Of a DNA stretch of 64,000 nucleotides, positions 27,783 through 37,317 are shown in pieces. Under the pieces are notes generated by a model. That model worked only from the letters and a program-made list of their open reading frames with translations. It was not told where the DNA came from and did no database searches. Position numbers and translations under genes: made by a program. The first letter of the stretch is position 1, and every line of letters starts with the position of its first letter. This DNA is from Pseudorhodoplanes sp. (lineage in GTDB: Bacteria > Pseudomonadota > Alphaproteobacteria > Rhizobiales > Xanthobacteraceae): NCBI GenBank assembly GCA_032027085.1, contig JAVSMS010000001.1, positions 1 through 64,000 on the forward strand, given 5' to 3'.

Positions 27783-28706
27783 TCATTCTTTCCTTGAACC
27801 GCGGCGTTTCTTGTCGAGTATGCGCAGTCGGAGCGGCGCGGCCTTATCGGCAGTTTTCTGCTGCTTGTCGAAACAAGCGGCGCCTTGAAGCATGAATCCG
27901 GCAGCAGTACGCAAGGTTATCGGCTGCCAGTGCGGTGCAATGGCGTTCAAAATATCAATGCAGGCGCTGGCCAGATGCTGGGTTAGCAAGGATGCAACCA
28001 CATCTGGCTCACGCTTTTTACACGCGCGCAGGAGTTCTTCGTGTTCCCTTGCCGCGCGGCTGAAAATGTCTGTAAGGCCGGATTGCCTCGCATTATACAC
28101 ATAGCGTTCGCTACGATGACAATCTATGTACATCCGCCGCTGGAGCTTTAGATTAGCCCCGGCGAGAAGCATCTGATGAAACGCGCGATGATAGGTGATC
28201 CATTCGCCGAATTTATGTTCTTCCTTCGACTTACCCATACCTAGAAAGCTTGACTCTAGTTTGTGGATGTCGTCGTCATTCAAGCTCTGGACTGTAATAG
28301 CCGCCGAAACACTCTCGTTCATAATGCGCGACACATACAAGAGTTCAAGCTCTTCGGGATCGAAGCCAATAACCTTGCAGCGATAATTCGGCGCGGCGCT
28401 GATTAATCCTTCTTCTTGCAGCATCCGAAAAGCTTCTCGCACCGGCGTCCGGCTCACCTTGAGACACTCCGCCACCTCGACCTGAGAAAGGATCGTCTCC
28501 GGCGGAAGCACGTTCGCTAATATGCAACTGCGCAAGTATTGGTGGATATTGACGGACGCTCGACGATGGCTGTCGCCAGCCATCGGTCGCAAGATTTTAT
28601 TTAATACGAGAGGCGCACCCTCGCTTCCCCCTTGTCGGAAAGCCAGTTCGGTTACACGCTGTCGCCGCGCCGACGTGCGCAACGACAACTGTTTGTTTTT
28701 GTGCAT
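27783..28706 (-). CDS. GntR-family regulator, FCD type
   Basis: An N-terminal winged helix (LSQVEVAECLKVSRTPVREA, then RMLQEEGLI) and a C-terminal all-helical FCD ligand domain with metal-binding His residues (EWITYHRAFHQML). The start is uncertain: ATGs at 28802, 28706 and 28583 are possible and none has a strong ribosome site; 28706 is a compromise. The C-terminus carries an unusual basic tail (RILDKKRRGSRKE). Between hyuB and the E1 operon, same strand; it probably senses an acid intermediate and controls these neighbours. Confidence 0.82.
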   Translation of the reverse strand: MHKNKQLSLRTSARRQRVTELAFRQGGSEGAPLVLNKILRPMAGDSHRRASVNIHQYLRSCILANVLPPETILSQVEVAECLKVSRTPVREAFRMLQEEGLISAAPNYRCKVIGFDPEELELLYVSRIMNESVSAAITVQSLNDDDIHKLESSFLGMGKSKEEHKFGEWITYHRAFHQMLLAGANLKLQRRMYIDCHRSERYVYNARQSGLTDIFSRAAREHEELLRACKKREPDVVASLLTQHLASACIDILNAIAPHWQPITLRTAAGFMLQGAACFDKQQKTADKAAPLRLRILDKKRRGSRKE

Positions 28707-28820
28707 ACCTATACTTATGCCAAAATTCGACGAGTGACTGCGGCATGTCGGGAAAGCAATCCGTTCGAACAGACCCCGATCACTCGCGACGAGCGTACAC
28801 ATTTGCGAGACATCGCGCGT

Positions 28821-30575
28821 TTACGATTGCGCGCGCAGCATCTTGGTTGCCTCGTGATCGACATCAAGGCTGCTCTGGTTCAGCACGACCTTATAGGTTG
28901 CTTTTGCGGCTTCCGGCGACACGAATCCTTTCTTCACATCGAGTCGGACCATTTCCGGATCGCGCTCGGCCGGGTTGCCAACGCCGCCGCCGCCCGACGA
29001 ATGCTTTACCAGGATATCGCCCGTTTTGACCTGCACGAGTCGATGCGGCTTGACCCGAATGTCCTCACCGTTCCGACGCAGATAAGTACGACAGAGCGGA
29101 GACACCTCCCCGCCAAGCGCGCCAAATCCTTGAACGACGTCACCGTCTGAGCTTCCAGTGGCCATCTGTCCATCGGAGCCTTCATTTACGGCTTCCCAAT
29201 GCACGCCGGGCCCGCCACGCCATTTTCCGGCTCCAGTAAAGTCGGCGACCATTTCCCATTGGAGGGCGCGCCAAGGCACCCTCACTTCCATTTCCTCAAC
29301 ATTATCCCGATGCGCGGCGCCAAGAGCGGTCAATGTGCTCACGGCTTGATAGCCATCGTAACCCCAGACTGCGCCAGCGCTACCATCATAGTCAAAACTT
29401 GTCCGCACGTAACGTTCGGTCGTCCGTGGATCAACGGCAAAGACATAGTCGCCACGGTGTTTGCCCCAAGCTGCCACTGCGCGTTGCGGCAGCGCCGCGG
29501 CCAGCGCCTCAAGAACAGCTTCCATTACCTGAATTCCCACGTTCACGGGTGAGGCACCGACCGTGGCCGGATACTGGCAGTTGACCACCAAACCGGGCGG
29601 CGCAATCACCTTAATCGGCTCCATCGTTCCCTGGTTGTGATAGTCGGCGAGCGCCGGATCGAAATACAGGATCGCCGCAGCGATCGCATTTCCATATGTC
29701 GCCGCGTATACGCTGTTGATAAATCCCTTACGTTGGCCATCGCTATCTGACAAATCGATTGTCATTTCGTCGTCTTTGACCGTGATGCTGGCACGGACCC
29801 AGACCGGCTCATCAAGCGACGTACCGTCATCGTCGGTTGCCGCCGCTCCGGTATAAACACCATCGGGAATTTTACGAATTTCCTCGCGTACTGCTATTTC
29901 CGTACGCTTAACCATTTCGTCAACAGAGGCAAGGACTGTGTCCTTACCATAGGTTTCAAGTAGCGCCAGAATTCGACGCTCACACATTGTGGTTGCGCCA
30001 ATCATGGCATGCAGATCGACGCGCACTCCTTCTGCAAAGCGCACGTTGCTAAGAATCAGGTTGACCAGATCTTTCCTTTCTTTGCCGCGTTCTATGACTT
30101 TGATCGGCGGAATAATCAGACCTTCTGCATGGATGTCATAGCCGTTGGGAAAATATCCGCCCGGAAACGAGCCGCCAGTATCCATTTGATGGCCGCGGCA
30201 GAGTGTGAAAAACAGCAACTCGTTTTTGTAAAAGATTGGTCGAATATAGCCCCAGTCGGGCAAATGACAATTATGGCCGCCGTGGTAGGGATCATTGGTC
30301 AAGAATACATCCCCGGGGTTGATATCGTCGCCGAAGATTTTTACCAAGTCTTTCACCGCGAAGGTCGTGCCAAGAAACTGCACGGGCAATCCTACCGGAA
30401 CCGCGATGGTTGTCCCGTCTACACCCCAGATTCCAACAGACATGTCCTGAAGCTGACCGATCAGATAGTTTTGCGCCGTACGCTTGACCATATGCCGCAT
30501 CTCCTTGCAGATCGTCTGCATGGAGTGCCAGATAGTGGCGACCGTGGTCGCATCTATATTAGGTTTATTCGTCAT
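28821..30575 (-). CDS. hyuB: Hydantoinase B / oxoprolinase-type subunit
   Basis: About 584 residues of the HyuB family (also acetone and acetophenone carboxylase subunits). Characteristic DVFLTNDPYHGGHNCHLPDW near residue 95, HQMDTGGSFPGGY, and the C-terminal GGGGVGNPAERDP. ATG at 30575 with GAGGAA upstream, 10 bp after hyuA. Partner of HyuA in an ATP-dependent ring-opening or carboxylating enzyme. The substrate is not evident. Confidence 0.88.
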   Translation of the reverse strand: MTNKPNIDATTVATIWHSMQTICKEMRHMVKRTAQNYLIGQLQDMSVGIWGVDGTTIAVPVGLPVQFLGTTFAVKDLVKIFGDDINPGDVFLTNDPYHGGHNCHLPDWGYIRPIFYKNELLFFTLCRGHQMDTGGSFPGGYFPNGYDIHAEGLIIPPIKVIERGKERKDLVNLILSNVRFAEGVRVDLHAMIGATTMCERRILALLETYGKDTVLASVDEMVKRTEIAVREEIRKIPDGVYTGAAATDDDGTSLDEPVWVRASITVKDDEMTIDLSDSDGQRKGFINSVYAATYGNAIAAAILYFDPALADYHNQGTMEPIKVIAPPGLVVNCQYPATVGASPVNVGIQVMEAVLEALAAALPQRAVAAWGKHRGDYVFAVDPRTTERYVRTSFDYDGSAGAVWGYDGYQAVSTLTALGAAHRDNVEEMEVRVPWRALQWEMVADFTGAGKWRGGPGVHWEAVNEGSDGQMATGSSDGDVVQGFGALGGEVSPLCRTYLRRNGEDIRVKPHRLVQVKTGDILVKHSSGGGGVGNPAERDPEMVRLDVKKGFVSPEAAKATYKVVLNQSSLDVDHEATKMLRAQS

Positions 30576-30585
30576 ATCGCGTTCC

Positions 30586-32649
30586 TCAACGGCGGGTAAG
30601 AATGTAATTCTTGTGTTTGTCCACCGAGCACACGTAGGCCTCAGGGACAACCACGGTTGTGGTGGTTTCCTCGATGATCGCCGGCCCAGAAATAAAATTG
30701 CCCGCCGTTACTTTCTCTCCATCGTATACCGGTGTATCAATATCACGACCATTAAAGCGGCACATTCGCCGGCGCTTCAGCGCACCGGCAGGATCAGCAT
30801 CGCCCTGCTCTACTTGCGGAAGAGAAAACGCGGCATTCGGGGTCGTCGCCTTTAGACGCAAAGTGAGAATTTCGACTGCCTTCCACGGCATGGAGAAGGT
30901 ATACAATTCTTCGTGTTTGCAGGCGAACGAGTTCGCTGCAGCATCCAATGTCTCGCGGTCGAGCCTGCCGTTAGGTATATCCGTCTCGACCTCGTGAAAC
31001 TGCCCTACGTATCGAACGTCAGCAGTGCGCTTGAACACGATGGCTTTCGGATCGATCCCATGCGTACGGAATGAAGTCGTCGCCTCCGCTTCCATCTCCT
31101 CGTAGATATTGTTTAATGCATCGACGTCAGCGCCTACAACGCGGCTGACGAAGGATCGGGCGTAATCTTGGCCGATATCCATGGCAAACATGCCGAAGGC
31201 GCTGTAGAGCGCCGCAACCGCCGGCACGACGACTTTGTTGATCCCAAGCGCGTCGGCAATAAACCCGCCATGAATAGGGCCGCCGCCACCGCCTGCAATC
31301 ATCACCGTATTTCGGACGTCGTAGCCGCACTTAGTCGAGACTTCCGTGATCTTGTTCGCCATATTGGCGTTTACAGTTCGGAAGATCGACTCCGCAACCC
31401 CAACCTCGTCGGTATTAAATCGCTTGGCCAATGGCTTCATTGTTTCGCGAGCGGCCTTGACATCGAGCGTCATTTCCCCGCCGAGGAAATAATCGGCAGG
31501 GACATAGCCGAGGATCAGATTAGCATCGGTCACCGTCGCTTCACTGCCGCGGCCGTAACAAGCAGGCCCCGGATCCGCCCCGGCGCTCGCCGGACCAACT
31601 CGTAAAAGATCGAGCGCATCGACGTTTGCGATCGATCCGCCGCCCGCTCCGATACTGGCGATATCGACCATCTTGATAGCGACGCGCTGATCATTCTCCC
31701 AATGCTCGGTTGTGGTCGGGATTTCACCCTTGTTCACGAGGCATATGTCAAAGCTCGTGCCCCCCATGTCGACCGAAAGTAGGTTTTCTTCACCAAGGTA
31801 TCGACCGAGATGAACCGCGCCGGACGGGGCCGCCGCTGGCCCCGAATGCAATAGGTACACGGGACGCCGGACGCATTCGGCGACGTTTTGCACCAGCCCA
31901 TTAGCGAGCATCATGAGAAAAGTGCCACTGAAACCAGACTTCTTCAGCACTTGCTCGAGCTTTGTTAGATAGCGAGCAACGGCCGGTCCGACGTAAGCGC
32001 CGACCGCCGTCGTATTAAAGCGCTCGAATTCGCGCCATACTGGCAATGTTTCATGCGACGTGCTGACGAAAACGTCCGGCGCCACCTCCCGACAAATCTC
32101 TGCGGCTCGCTGTTCATTTGCCGGGTTTGCATAGGAATGCAGGAAGCAAATGGCGATCGACTCTACGTCCTCAGCCTTGAGAACTCTAACCGCTTCTCTT
32201 ACTTCTTGCTCGTTGAGCTGAGTGAATATCTTTCCGTCAGCGAGTGTGCGTTCTTCGACTCCAATTCGTCGCCACCGTGGGATTAGCGGCTCATTCGGCG
32301 GAATGAATAAATTGTAGAGGGATACGTCGATCGGCTTAATTCCACGGCGTATTTCAATGCTATCCCGGAATCCCTTGGTCGTAATCATCCCCGCTTTTGC
32401 GCCGCGACCCGTAAGGACAATGTTCGTGGCAAGGGTCGTACCATGAACCAACATCTCAATTTGGCCCAAAAAGTCTTTGACGCCTATTTGGTAATAACGT
32501 GCGGCCTTTTTTATTGCATCCATCAGGCCAACTGACGGGTCGTGGGGGGTAGTTGATGCCTTAAATTTTTGCAGCATCCCCAACTCGTCCATCACAAGGC
32601 AATCCGTGAACGTGCCTCCGACGTCAATACAAACGCGCTTCTTTTTCAC
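30586..32649 (-). CDS. hyuA: Hydantoinase A / oxoprolinase-type ATPase subunit
   Basis: 687 residues. GTG start with a very strong GGGGGG ribosome site. N-terminal actin-like ATPase motif CIDVGGTFTDCLVM, then NTTAVGAYVGPAVARY, LLSVDMGGTSFDICLV and GGGPIHGGFIADALG, all typical of HyuA. Full length. Neighbours (GntR, 2-oxoacid E1/E2) would fit a route from an activated or ring-opened product to an acyl-CoA, which is inference. Confidence 0.9.
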   Translation of the reverse strand: MKKKRVCIDVGGTFTDCLVMDELGMLQKFKASTTPHDPSVGLMDAIKKAARYYQIGVKDFLGQIEMLVHGTTLATNIVLTGRGAKAGMITTKGFRDSIEIRRGIKPIDVSLYNLFIPPNEPLIPRWRRIGVEERTLADGKIFTQLNEQEVREAVRVLKAEDVESIAICFLHSYANPANEQRAAEICREVAPDVFVSTSHETLPVWREFERFNTTAVGAYVGPAVARYLTKLEQVLKKSGFSGTFLMMLANGLVQNVAECVRRPVYLLHSGPAAAPSGAVHLGRYLGEENLLSVDMGGTSFDICLVNKGEIPTTTEHWENDQRVAIKMVDIASIGAGGGSIANVDALDLLRVGPASAGADPGPACYGRGSEATVTDANLILGYVPADYFLGGEMTLDVKAARETMKPLAKRFNTDEVGVAESIFRTVNANMANKITEVSTKCGYDVRNTVMIAGGGGGPIHGGFIADALGINKVVVPAVAALYSAFGMFAMDIGQDYARSFVSRVVGADVDALNNIYEEMEAEATTSFRTHGIDPKAIVFKRTADVRYVGQFHEVETDIPNGRLDRETLDAAANSFACKHEELYTFSMPWKAVEILTLRLKATTPNAAFSLPQVEQGDADPAGALKRRRMCRFNGRDIDTPVYDGEKVTAGNFISGPAIIEETTTTVVVPEAYVCSVDKHKNYILTRR

Positions 32650-32669
32650 TTATCCCCCCTTTGTCCTCA

Positions 32670-32691
32670 TTGTATGCGACAATAAATACAA
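32670..32691. promoter_or_regulatory. Inverted repeat TTGTAT-N10-ATACAA before hyuA
   Basis: Lies 21-42 bp upstream of the hyuA GTG. Sites of this general kind (TTGTAT half-sites) occur with FCD-type GntR regulators, and one is encoded downstream. Function is inferred. Confidence 0.35.
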
Positions 32692-32989
32692 ACCACGCCT
32701 TGTTTGATAGTGTCGGCTTCGCCCGTCACATCGACGCAGCGCGATTGCGTCGCCGATGGTACAACGCAAGATTTGTGTCATAGCGCGAGCTAAGCGCCGG
32801 CCGTTACGCTCGCCAGATCGGGATCTTCAAGCGAGGTCCAACCGGCGCTCACCCAATATCTTCCCCTTCAGCAGTTCCAAAATTAGAATGTTTGCTTTAT
32901 TGGTTAGGAACCTTAGTAAAGTGGATACACTTGTCAAGCGATTTGGCTGACTGCCCGCCGCCTTTAGTCACGTGAATGTAAAGGTCGGC

Positions 32990-33446
32990 GCATAAGTTCT
33001 TCTGTGTTTTCTGACAGGAGCCCTTGACCGAGGTCAGTATCTGGTCGGCGGATGTGGCGCACTTGAAAGGCTTGAAGTTTTGGTTGTGGCGGTCGACAAA
33101 GACGCGGATCTCGGCCCGGGTGCGCAACGTCTGCTAGATGTGAAACTTCGGAACCGGGTGCGAGCCAAATAGCCGCCACCTGGTCGTCGTCAATTGCGAC
33201 CGGCCAAGGCGGATCTCGTCGAGCGGACCATCACAGATTCCTCAAGAAACGGTGCCGCCATTTGCCAACTGGATGTTCGTGCACACCGATCTCTACCGCG
33301 ACCGACTTGCTGGGGCATCCATCCGCACGCCGCAGAATCATGCGGCATCGCTCCGACCACGATCGGGCAACGCGACGTCGACGTACCTGCCGCTCCAGAT
33401 AGCTCCGCTTCTCGGCACTCAGCGCCAACCGCGCGATCGGTCGGCG
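32990..33446 (-). pseudogene. IS630-family transposase relic
   Basis: The segment near 33231-33446 reads as an IS630 N-terminal HTH (LSAEKRSYLERQVRRRR, SERCRMILR, PSKSVAVEIGVHEHPVGKWR, then FL). After a frame change CDGPLDEIRLGRS follows. A large piece is missing, and a C-terminal IS630 tail (EIRVFVDRHN, FKPFKCATSADQIL, then CQKT) appears at about 32990-33120. The DDE core is deleted. Flanking DNA 33450-33840 shows no gene. Confidence 0.75.
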
Positions 33447-33849
33447 CTTTGCGCGTGCGTTCGCTATTAGCGCTCTCCTCCAAGAGCCGGAGCGCTCTTC
33501 TATAATATAATTCGCTTCAATTTCAGATGACTGTGAAGAAAGCCAGCTATCTCGCGGCGCCCGGGATTGCAAGTGGTCGGCGTTTGCGCCACGGCATCGT
33601 CCTGCCACTTGGGCCTGGCACACGCTTCGAAGGATTTGGTTTATCGCTGCCTCTGTGTGAGCCGGAGCGCCCATTTCAGATTTTGGCAAACGACATCACA
33701 AGATGATTCTATGTCAAGCCTCCCCAAAATATGCCGCCTCAATTGAGCTGCGTCAAACAGCCGGGTTCCCGCATTGCAGCAAAGCCACCTCACATCTCAC
33801 GAAGCATGCTTACTCTCTCAAGCCGTTAGCTAGTGCCAAGCGCCATTAT

Positions 33850-33865
33850 GCTTAGTATACTAAGC
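33850..33865. promoter_or_regulatory. Perfect 16-bp palindrome GCTTAG-TATA-CTAAGC
   Basis: Exact CTTAG-N4-CTAAG core at 33851-33864, extended by one pair on each side. It lies in the 890-bp gap between the IS630 relic and the binding-protein gene at 34334, in AT-rich sequence. Confidence 0.55.
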
Positions 33866-34264
33866 GATATGCTTTTGAGTCATGATCTGTCATACTTACC
33901 TTATTTGATCAGCAAAGGAACAAATTCTCTTTCGAATTGATGGATGGGGAAATTGGAGGCGCCTGGGTTTGCTAATAAGACAGCCACTACTTCAGGATCG
34001 ACAACATCACTCCAATCGTGTTGTCTATGTCGGATGCGCACGACCGAACGACGGTCGGAAACTTCCGGCCTTTCTGAAGCGCATGCCGAGCCCGCCAACA
34101 GGCGCGCTGGGTCATATTGCAGCGCGCGCCAAATATTTGATGGCAACCGCACGCAAGAGTGCGCCCAAATGCATCCCGGCAACATTCAGATTTCAGGGAT
34201 TTGCTCATGCGGCCACACGCAACAGCACGAGAGAAAACCCCTCGATAGGTCCACCTACTATCCA

Positions 34265-34278
34265 CATTGTACTCTAAG
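34265..34278. promoter_or_regulatory. Weak CTAAG-type half palindrome before binding-protein gene
   Basis: CATTG-TACT-CTAAG, two mismatches from the motif, 56 bp upstream of the ATG at 34334. The right half with its following TATTTT is shared with the 14166 site. Confidence 0.3.
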
Positions 34279-34333
34279 TATTTTACTATGGTTTTTTGAT
34301 CAGCCTTGAAACTCGAATAGGAGGGAACGTCGG

Positions 34334-35614
34334 ATGCTTTCAATCATACGACTGCCAGGATCTCGAATAGCTGGGTTTATGGCGCTGGGAATAGGATTAA
34401 TCTTTTCCCAACTTTATTTGTTGCCAGTACGTGCCGCAGATCCAATCAAAGTTGGTTTCAGCATGAGCCTGACCGGAGCTGGAGGAGGAGCAGGCAAGCA
34501 ACTGCTAGTCGGTCTCGAAATCTGGCGCGATGATGTTAATGCTAAGGGCGGCTTAATGGGGAGGCCAGTGCAGCTTGTATATTATGATGACAGGACTGCG
34601 CCGGCCAATGTTCCACCGATCTACTCCAAGCTGATTGATATCGATAAAGTCGATCTCTTGCTTGGACCATACGCAACAAATCAAGTTGCGGCCGCCATCC
34701 CTGGGTTGATGTCCCGTGGCCACATGACGATCAGCATGATGGGTTTGGCCGCGAATAGTCAATTCAAGTACAAGAACTATTTTTCGATGCTGCCTTACGG
34801 CGCGAGTCCAGCGCGCGAATTCTCGCGCGGATTCTTTGAATTGGCAAAAGCGCAGAGCCCGGCACCGAAGACAATCGCAATCGTCGGGGCTGATGCGGAG
34901 TTCGGAAAGACCGCGACCGATGGCGCCCGTGAAAATGCTAAGGCGGCGGGCCTAACTATTGTTTACGACGAGCGGTACCCACCAGGAATGACCGATCTGT
35001 CACCGGTCGTCCGTGCAATCAAGGCAACCGATCCAGATATAGTGTTCGTTGCTGCGTACCCGCCAGATACAGTTGCCTTCGTGCGTGCAGCTGATGAGGT
35101 TAAGCTCGCACCCAAAATGATAGGGGGAACGTTGGTCGGGATGCTCATCACTCCTCTGAAGATACAGTTAGGCCCGTTGATGAACGGCTATGTGAATAAC
35201 GCCGAAACCTATATGCCCGTCCCAACACTAAATTTTGCCGGCGTCCAAGAGGTACTGGCAAAATATCGGGAACGGGCGAAAGGGCAAGGAATTGACCCAT
35301 TCGGATATAACTTTGTGCCATACGCTTATGCTGCGGGACAGGTGCTGGCAACCGCTGTCGAGAGAACTAAAAGTCTAGATCACACCAAGCTCGCGGACGA
35401 GATCCACCGTCACACTTTTTCTACAGTGGTCGGTGAGATTTCGTTTGGACCGGATGGCGAATGGATCAAGCCAATGTCCTTGGCAAGCCAGTTTCGCAAC
35501 GTAACTGGAAATGAAGTAAGTCAGGTGATTGATCCTAAAAATTGGGTTCTCGTCTGGCCACCCAAAGATAAGACCGGAGATTTCATCTATCCCTACAGCG
35601 CCGCAAAGCAATAG
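34334..35614 (+). CDS. Branched-chain-type ABC transporter binding protein (LivK-like)
   Basis: 426 residues. ATG after AGGAGGG. Signal peptide with a long hydrophobic core (about 12-36, cleavage near VRAA). Mature ligand-binding fold of the ANF/LivJ type: IKVGFSMSLTGAGGGAGKQ, NAKGGLMGRPVQLVYYDD, TIAIVGADAEFGKTATDGA. No permease genes stand beside it, so it probably feeds the LivHMGF permease at 7-10 kb. A strong hairpin terminator follows. Confidence 0.92.
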   Translation: MLSIIRLPGSRIAGFMALGIGLIFSQLYLLPVRAADPIKVGFSMSLTGAGGGAGKQLLVGLEIWRDDVNAKGGLMGRPVQLVYYDDRTAPANVPPIYSKLIDIDKVDLLLGPYATNQVAAAIPGLMSRGHMTISMMGLAANSQFKYKNYFSMLPYGASPAREFSRGFFELAKAQSPAPKTIAIVGADAEFGKTATDGARENAKAAGLTIVYDERYPPGMTDLSPVVRAIKATDPDIVFVAAYPPDTVAFVRAADEVKLAPKMIGGTLVGMLITPLKIQLGPLMNGYVNNAETYMPVPTLNFAGVQEVLAKYRERAKGQGIDPFGYNFVPYAYAAGQVLATAVERTKSLDHTKLADEIHRHTFSTVVGEISFGPDGEWIKPMSLASQFRNVTGNEVSQVIDPKNWVLVWPPKDKTGDFIYPYSAAKQ

Positions 35615-35625
35615 TACCTAGCGAA

Positions 35626-35650
35626 GAGCGCCGGCAATCAGCCGGCGCTC
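35626..35650 (+). terminator. Hairpin terminator after the binding-protein gene
   Basis: Ten-bp perfect stem GAGCGCCGGC / GCCGGCGCTC with a 5-nt loop, starting 12 bp after the stop codon. Only a weak T run follows. Confidence 0.7.
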
Positions 35651-35874
35651 CCCAGTTTGACTGTCGTATCAGGCACTGTTGTTAGCTGAGCCGTCCGTGA
35701 AGAACTCGATTTTTAGCTGGGGATCTGCGGCCAAATGCGGCAGCTCGCTCGATCGGTGTTGGCATGTCAATCGACCAGCAGAACACGCCACGCCGAGTTC
35801 GGCTTCAAGGTTATTGATCTGGAGGCTGGGCTGGCTGCGAGGCACGCATTATCTTGGTGGCACGGCCACAGGCG

Positions 35875-36375
35875 TCATCGTTTATAAAGTCCCATAATTG
35901 CCACCTTGCTCAGCGTATTTAGATTGAGTTGGAAGCCTACGATCGCTGCCGATGTGTCAGGCGTCACCTGCAATTGATCCAGACCAACCGCGAAAACTGT
36001 AAAAAGGTACCGGTGCGGGTGGTCCCCAGGGGGTGGACATGGACCGCCATATTGAGGCGTTCCATAGTCCGTGCGTGTCTGCAACGCGCCTCGTGGCAAC
36101 AGAGACAGTTTAGGATTCCCGGCATCAAGCACAAGTTCGGTCGCATTCATTGGAATGTTGACTACGACCCAATGCCAAAACCCGCTGCCTGTCGGTGCAT
36201 CTGGATCATAGCACGTTACAGCGAAACTCTTGGTTCCGGCTGGCGCCCCAGCCCAAGCGAGGTGGGGCGACTTATTGCCGCCCGCGCATCCAAACCCAAC
36301 CTCTGAAGATAGAATGTGGTCAAGGCTAAGGTAGTCGCCATCGTTAAAGCTATTGCTCTTTACCGAAAACACCAT
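35875..36375 (-). CDS. YbhB/YbcL-family (PEBP, Raf-kinase-inhibitor-like) protein
   Basis: 166 residues, full family length. PEBP signatures: SPHLAWAGAPAGTKSFAVTC, then DPDAPTGSGFWHWVVVNIP, and GPCPPPGDHPHRYLFTVFAV. Start ATG with GGAGGAG upstream. Bacterial members have no settled function. A CTTAG-like site stands 73 bp upstream. Convergent with the binding-protein gene; same strand as the MarR gene, 160 bp apart. Confidence 0.92.
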   Translation of the reverse strand: MVFSVKSNSFNDGDYLSLDHILSSEVGFGCAGGNKSPHLAWAGAPAGTKSFAVTCYDPDAPTGSGFWHWVVVNIPMNATELVLDAGNPKLSLLPRGALQTRTDYGTPQYGGPCPPPGDHPHRYLFTVFAVGLDQLQVTPDTSAAIVGFQLNLNTLSKVAIMGLYKR

Positions 36376-36447
36376 TCCGCTCCTCCTTCAATGCCTGTGA
36401 GCACATGATGGCCACCGTGGAAACATGTTCGCAAAATCAAAAATTAA

Positions 36448-36461
36448 CTTAGCCTCCTAAT
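36448..36461. promoter_or_regulatory. CTTAG-N4-CTAAG-like operator before PEBP gene
   Basis: CTTAG-CCTC-CTAAT, one mismatch from the island motif, between the MarR gene end and the PEBP gene start. Confidence 0.4.
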
Positions 36462-36534
36462 CATCATTTCACAAGCCCCTCCTCCGCCTATCGTCATCCA
36501 ACCGCTGTCAAAAGATAGGCAAATTGCTATACGC

Positions 36535-37071
36535 TTACTCAATAATCTTCAATTTGATTTCGTCGAGTTGTGAAATGGTGGCATGAAGATTTTTCTGAAT
36601 TTCAGACAACGCTCCAAGCAATTGTCTCACCTCGCCATTTGACAAATTTTGAACGGCCGTTGCCACCACATCTTTTGCTAACGGCATCAGATATTTTCCC
36701 ATTTTTTGTGCTTTCGGCGTGAGATGAACATGCAATATGCGGCGATCCTTTTTATTTCGCACGCGGCGGACGAGCCCCCGCTTTTCCATGCTCAGAATTG
36801 CACTGAGAGTGGTCGGCTCCATTGTGCCGACTCGGCGAGATAGCTCGCGTTGGTTAAGCCCATCTTCGTGCCAGAGCGCACGCAAGAAGTACCACATACC
36901 TAAAGTAACACCATAAGGTTCAATCCTTAGCTGCAAGTAGCGTTGCAATGCGCGGTGTGTTGTACGGATTTGAAAACCAACACTCTCCGAAATAGGAAAA
37001 TCCAAATCAGGTCCCCTGGATTTAGTAACCGCTTTAGCGCCACCAAGTTTGGAAGGCTTCTTGCTTTTCAT
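36535..37071 (-). CDS. MarR-family transcriptional regulator
   Basis: 178 residues with a basic N-terminal extension of about 25. Winged helix: LNQRELSRRVGTMEPTTLSA as the recognition region, then the wing RVRNKKDRRILHVHLTPKA. MarR proteins bind short palindromes as dimers and often sense aromatic acids or their CoA esters. The recurring CTTAG palindrome makes this the best local candidate for an island-wide repressor, an inference. GC lower than in the 42-64 kb half. Confidence 0.92.
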   Translation of the reverse strand: MKSKKPSKLGGAKAVTKSRGPDLDFPISESVGFQIRTTHRALQRYLQLRIEPYGVTLGMWYFLRALWHEDGLNQRELSRRVGTMEPTTLSAILSMEKRGLVRRVRNKKDRRILHVHLTPKAQKMGKYLMPLAKDVVATAVQNLSNGEVRQLLGALSEIQKNLHATISQLDEIKLKIIE

Positions 37072-37317
37072 CGTCGTTTCTTTCGATTCGCTGTTTGATC
37101 CACAGTTCGACTAGAACGATTCAATGCCTCTTCAGATTATCGGTTCATTGCATATCCATAGTCGTCGAGCAATAAGGTGGTGAACTCTACTCAAAAATCA
37201 GTGCACGGGATGTCTATCCGCGCTCCGGCACGAGGAGCGACCCGCGGCCTGATCGGAGGATAACGGCATGGATTGGTTTCTATCCGCTGTCCATGTCGTA
37301 AATCAAATCCGCGCGTA
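37072..37317. other. Gap without gene
   Basis: Some 245 bp between the MarR start and a transposase fragment. I see no coding frame and no copy of the CTTAG motif, so autoregulation through that motif is not supported here. Confidence 0.5.
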
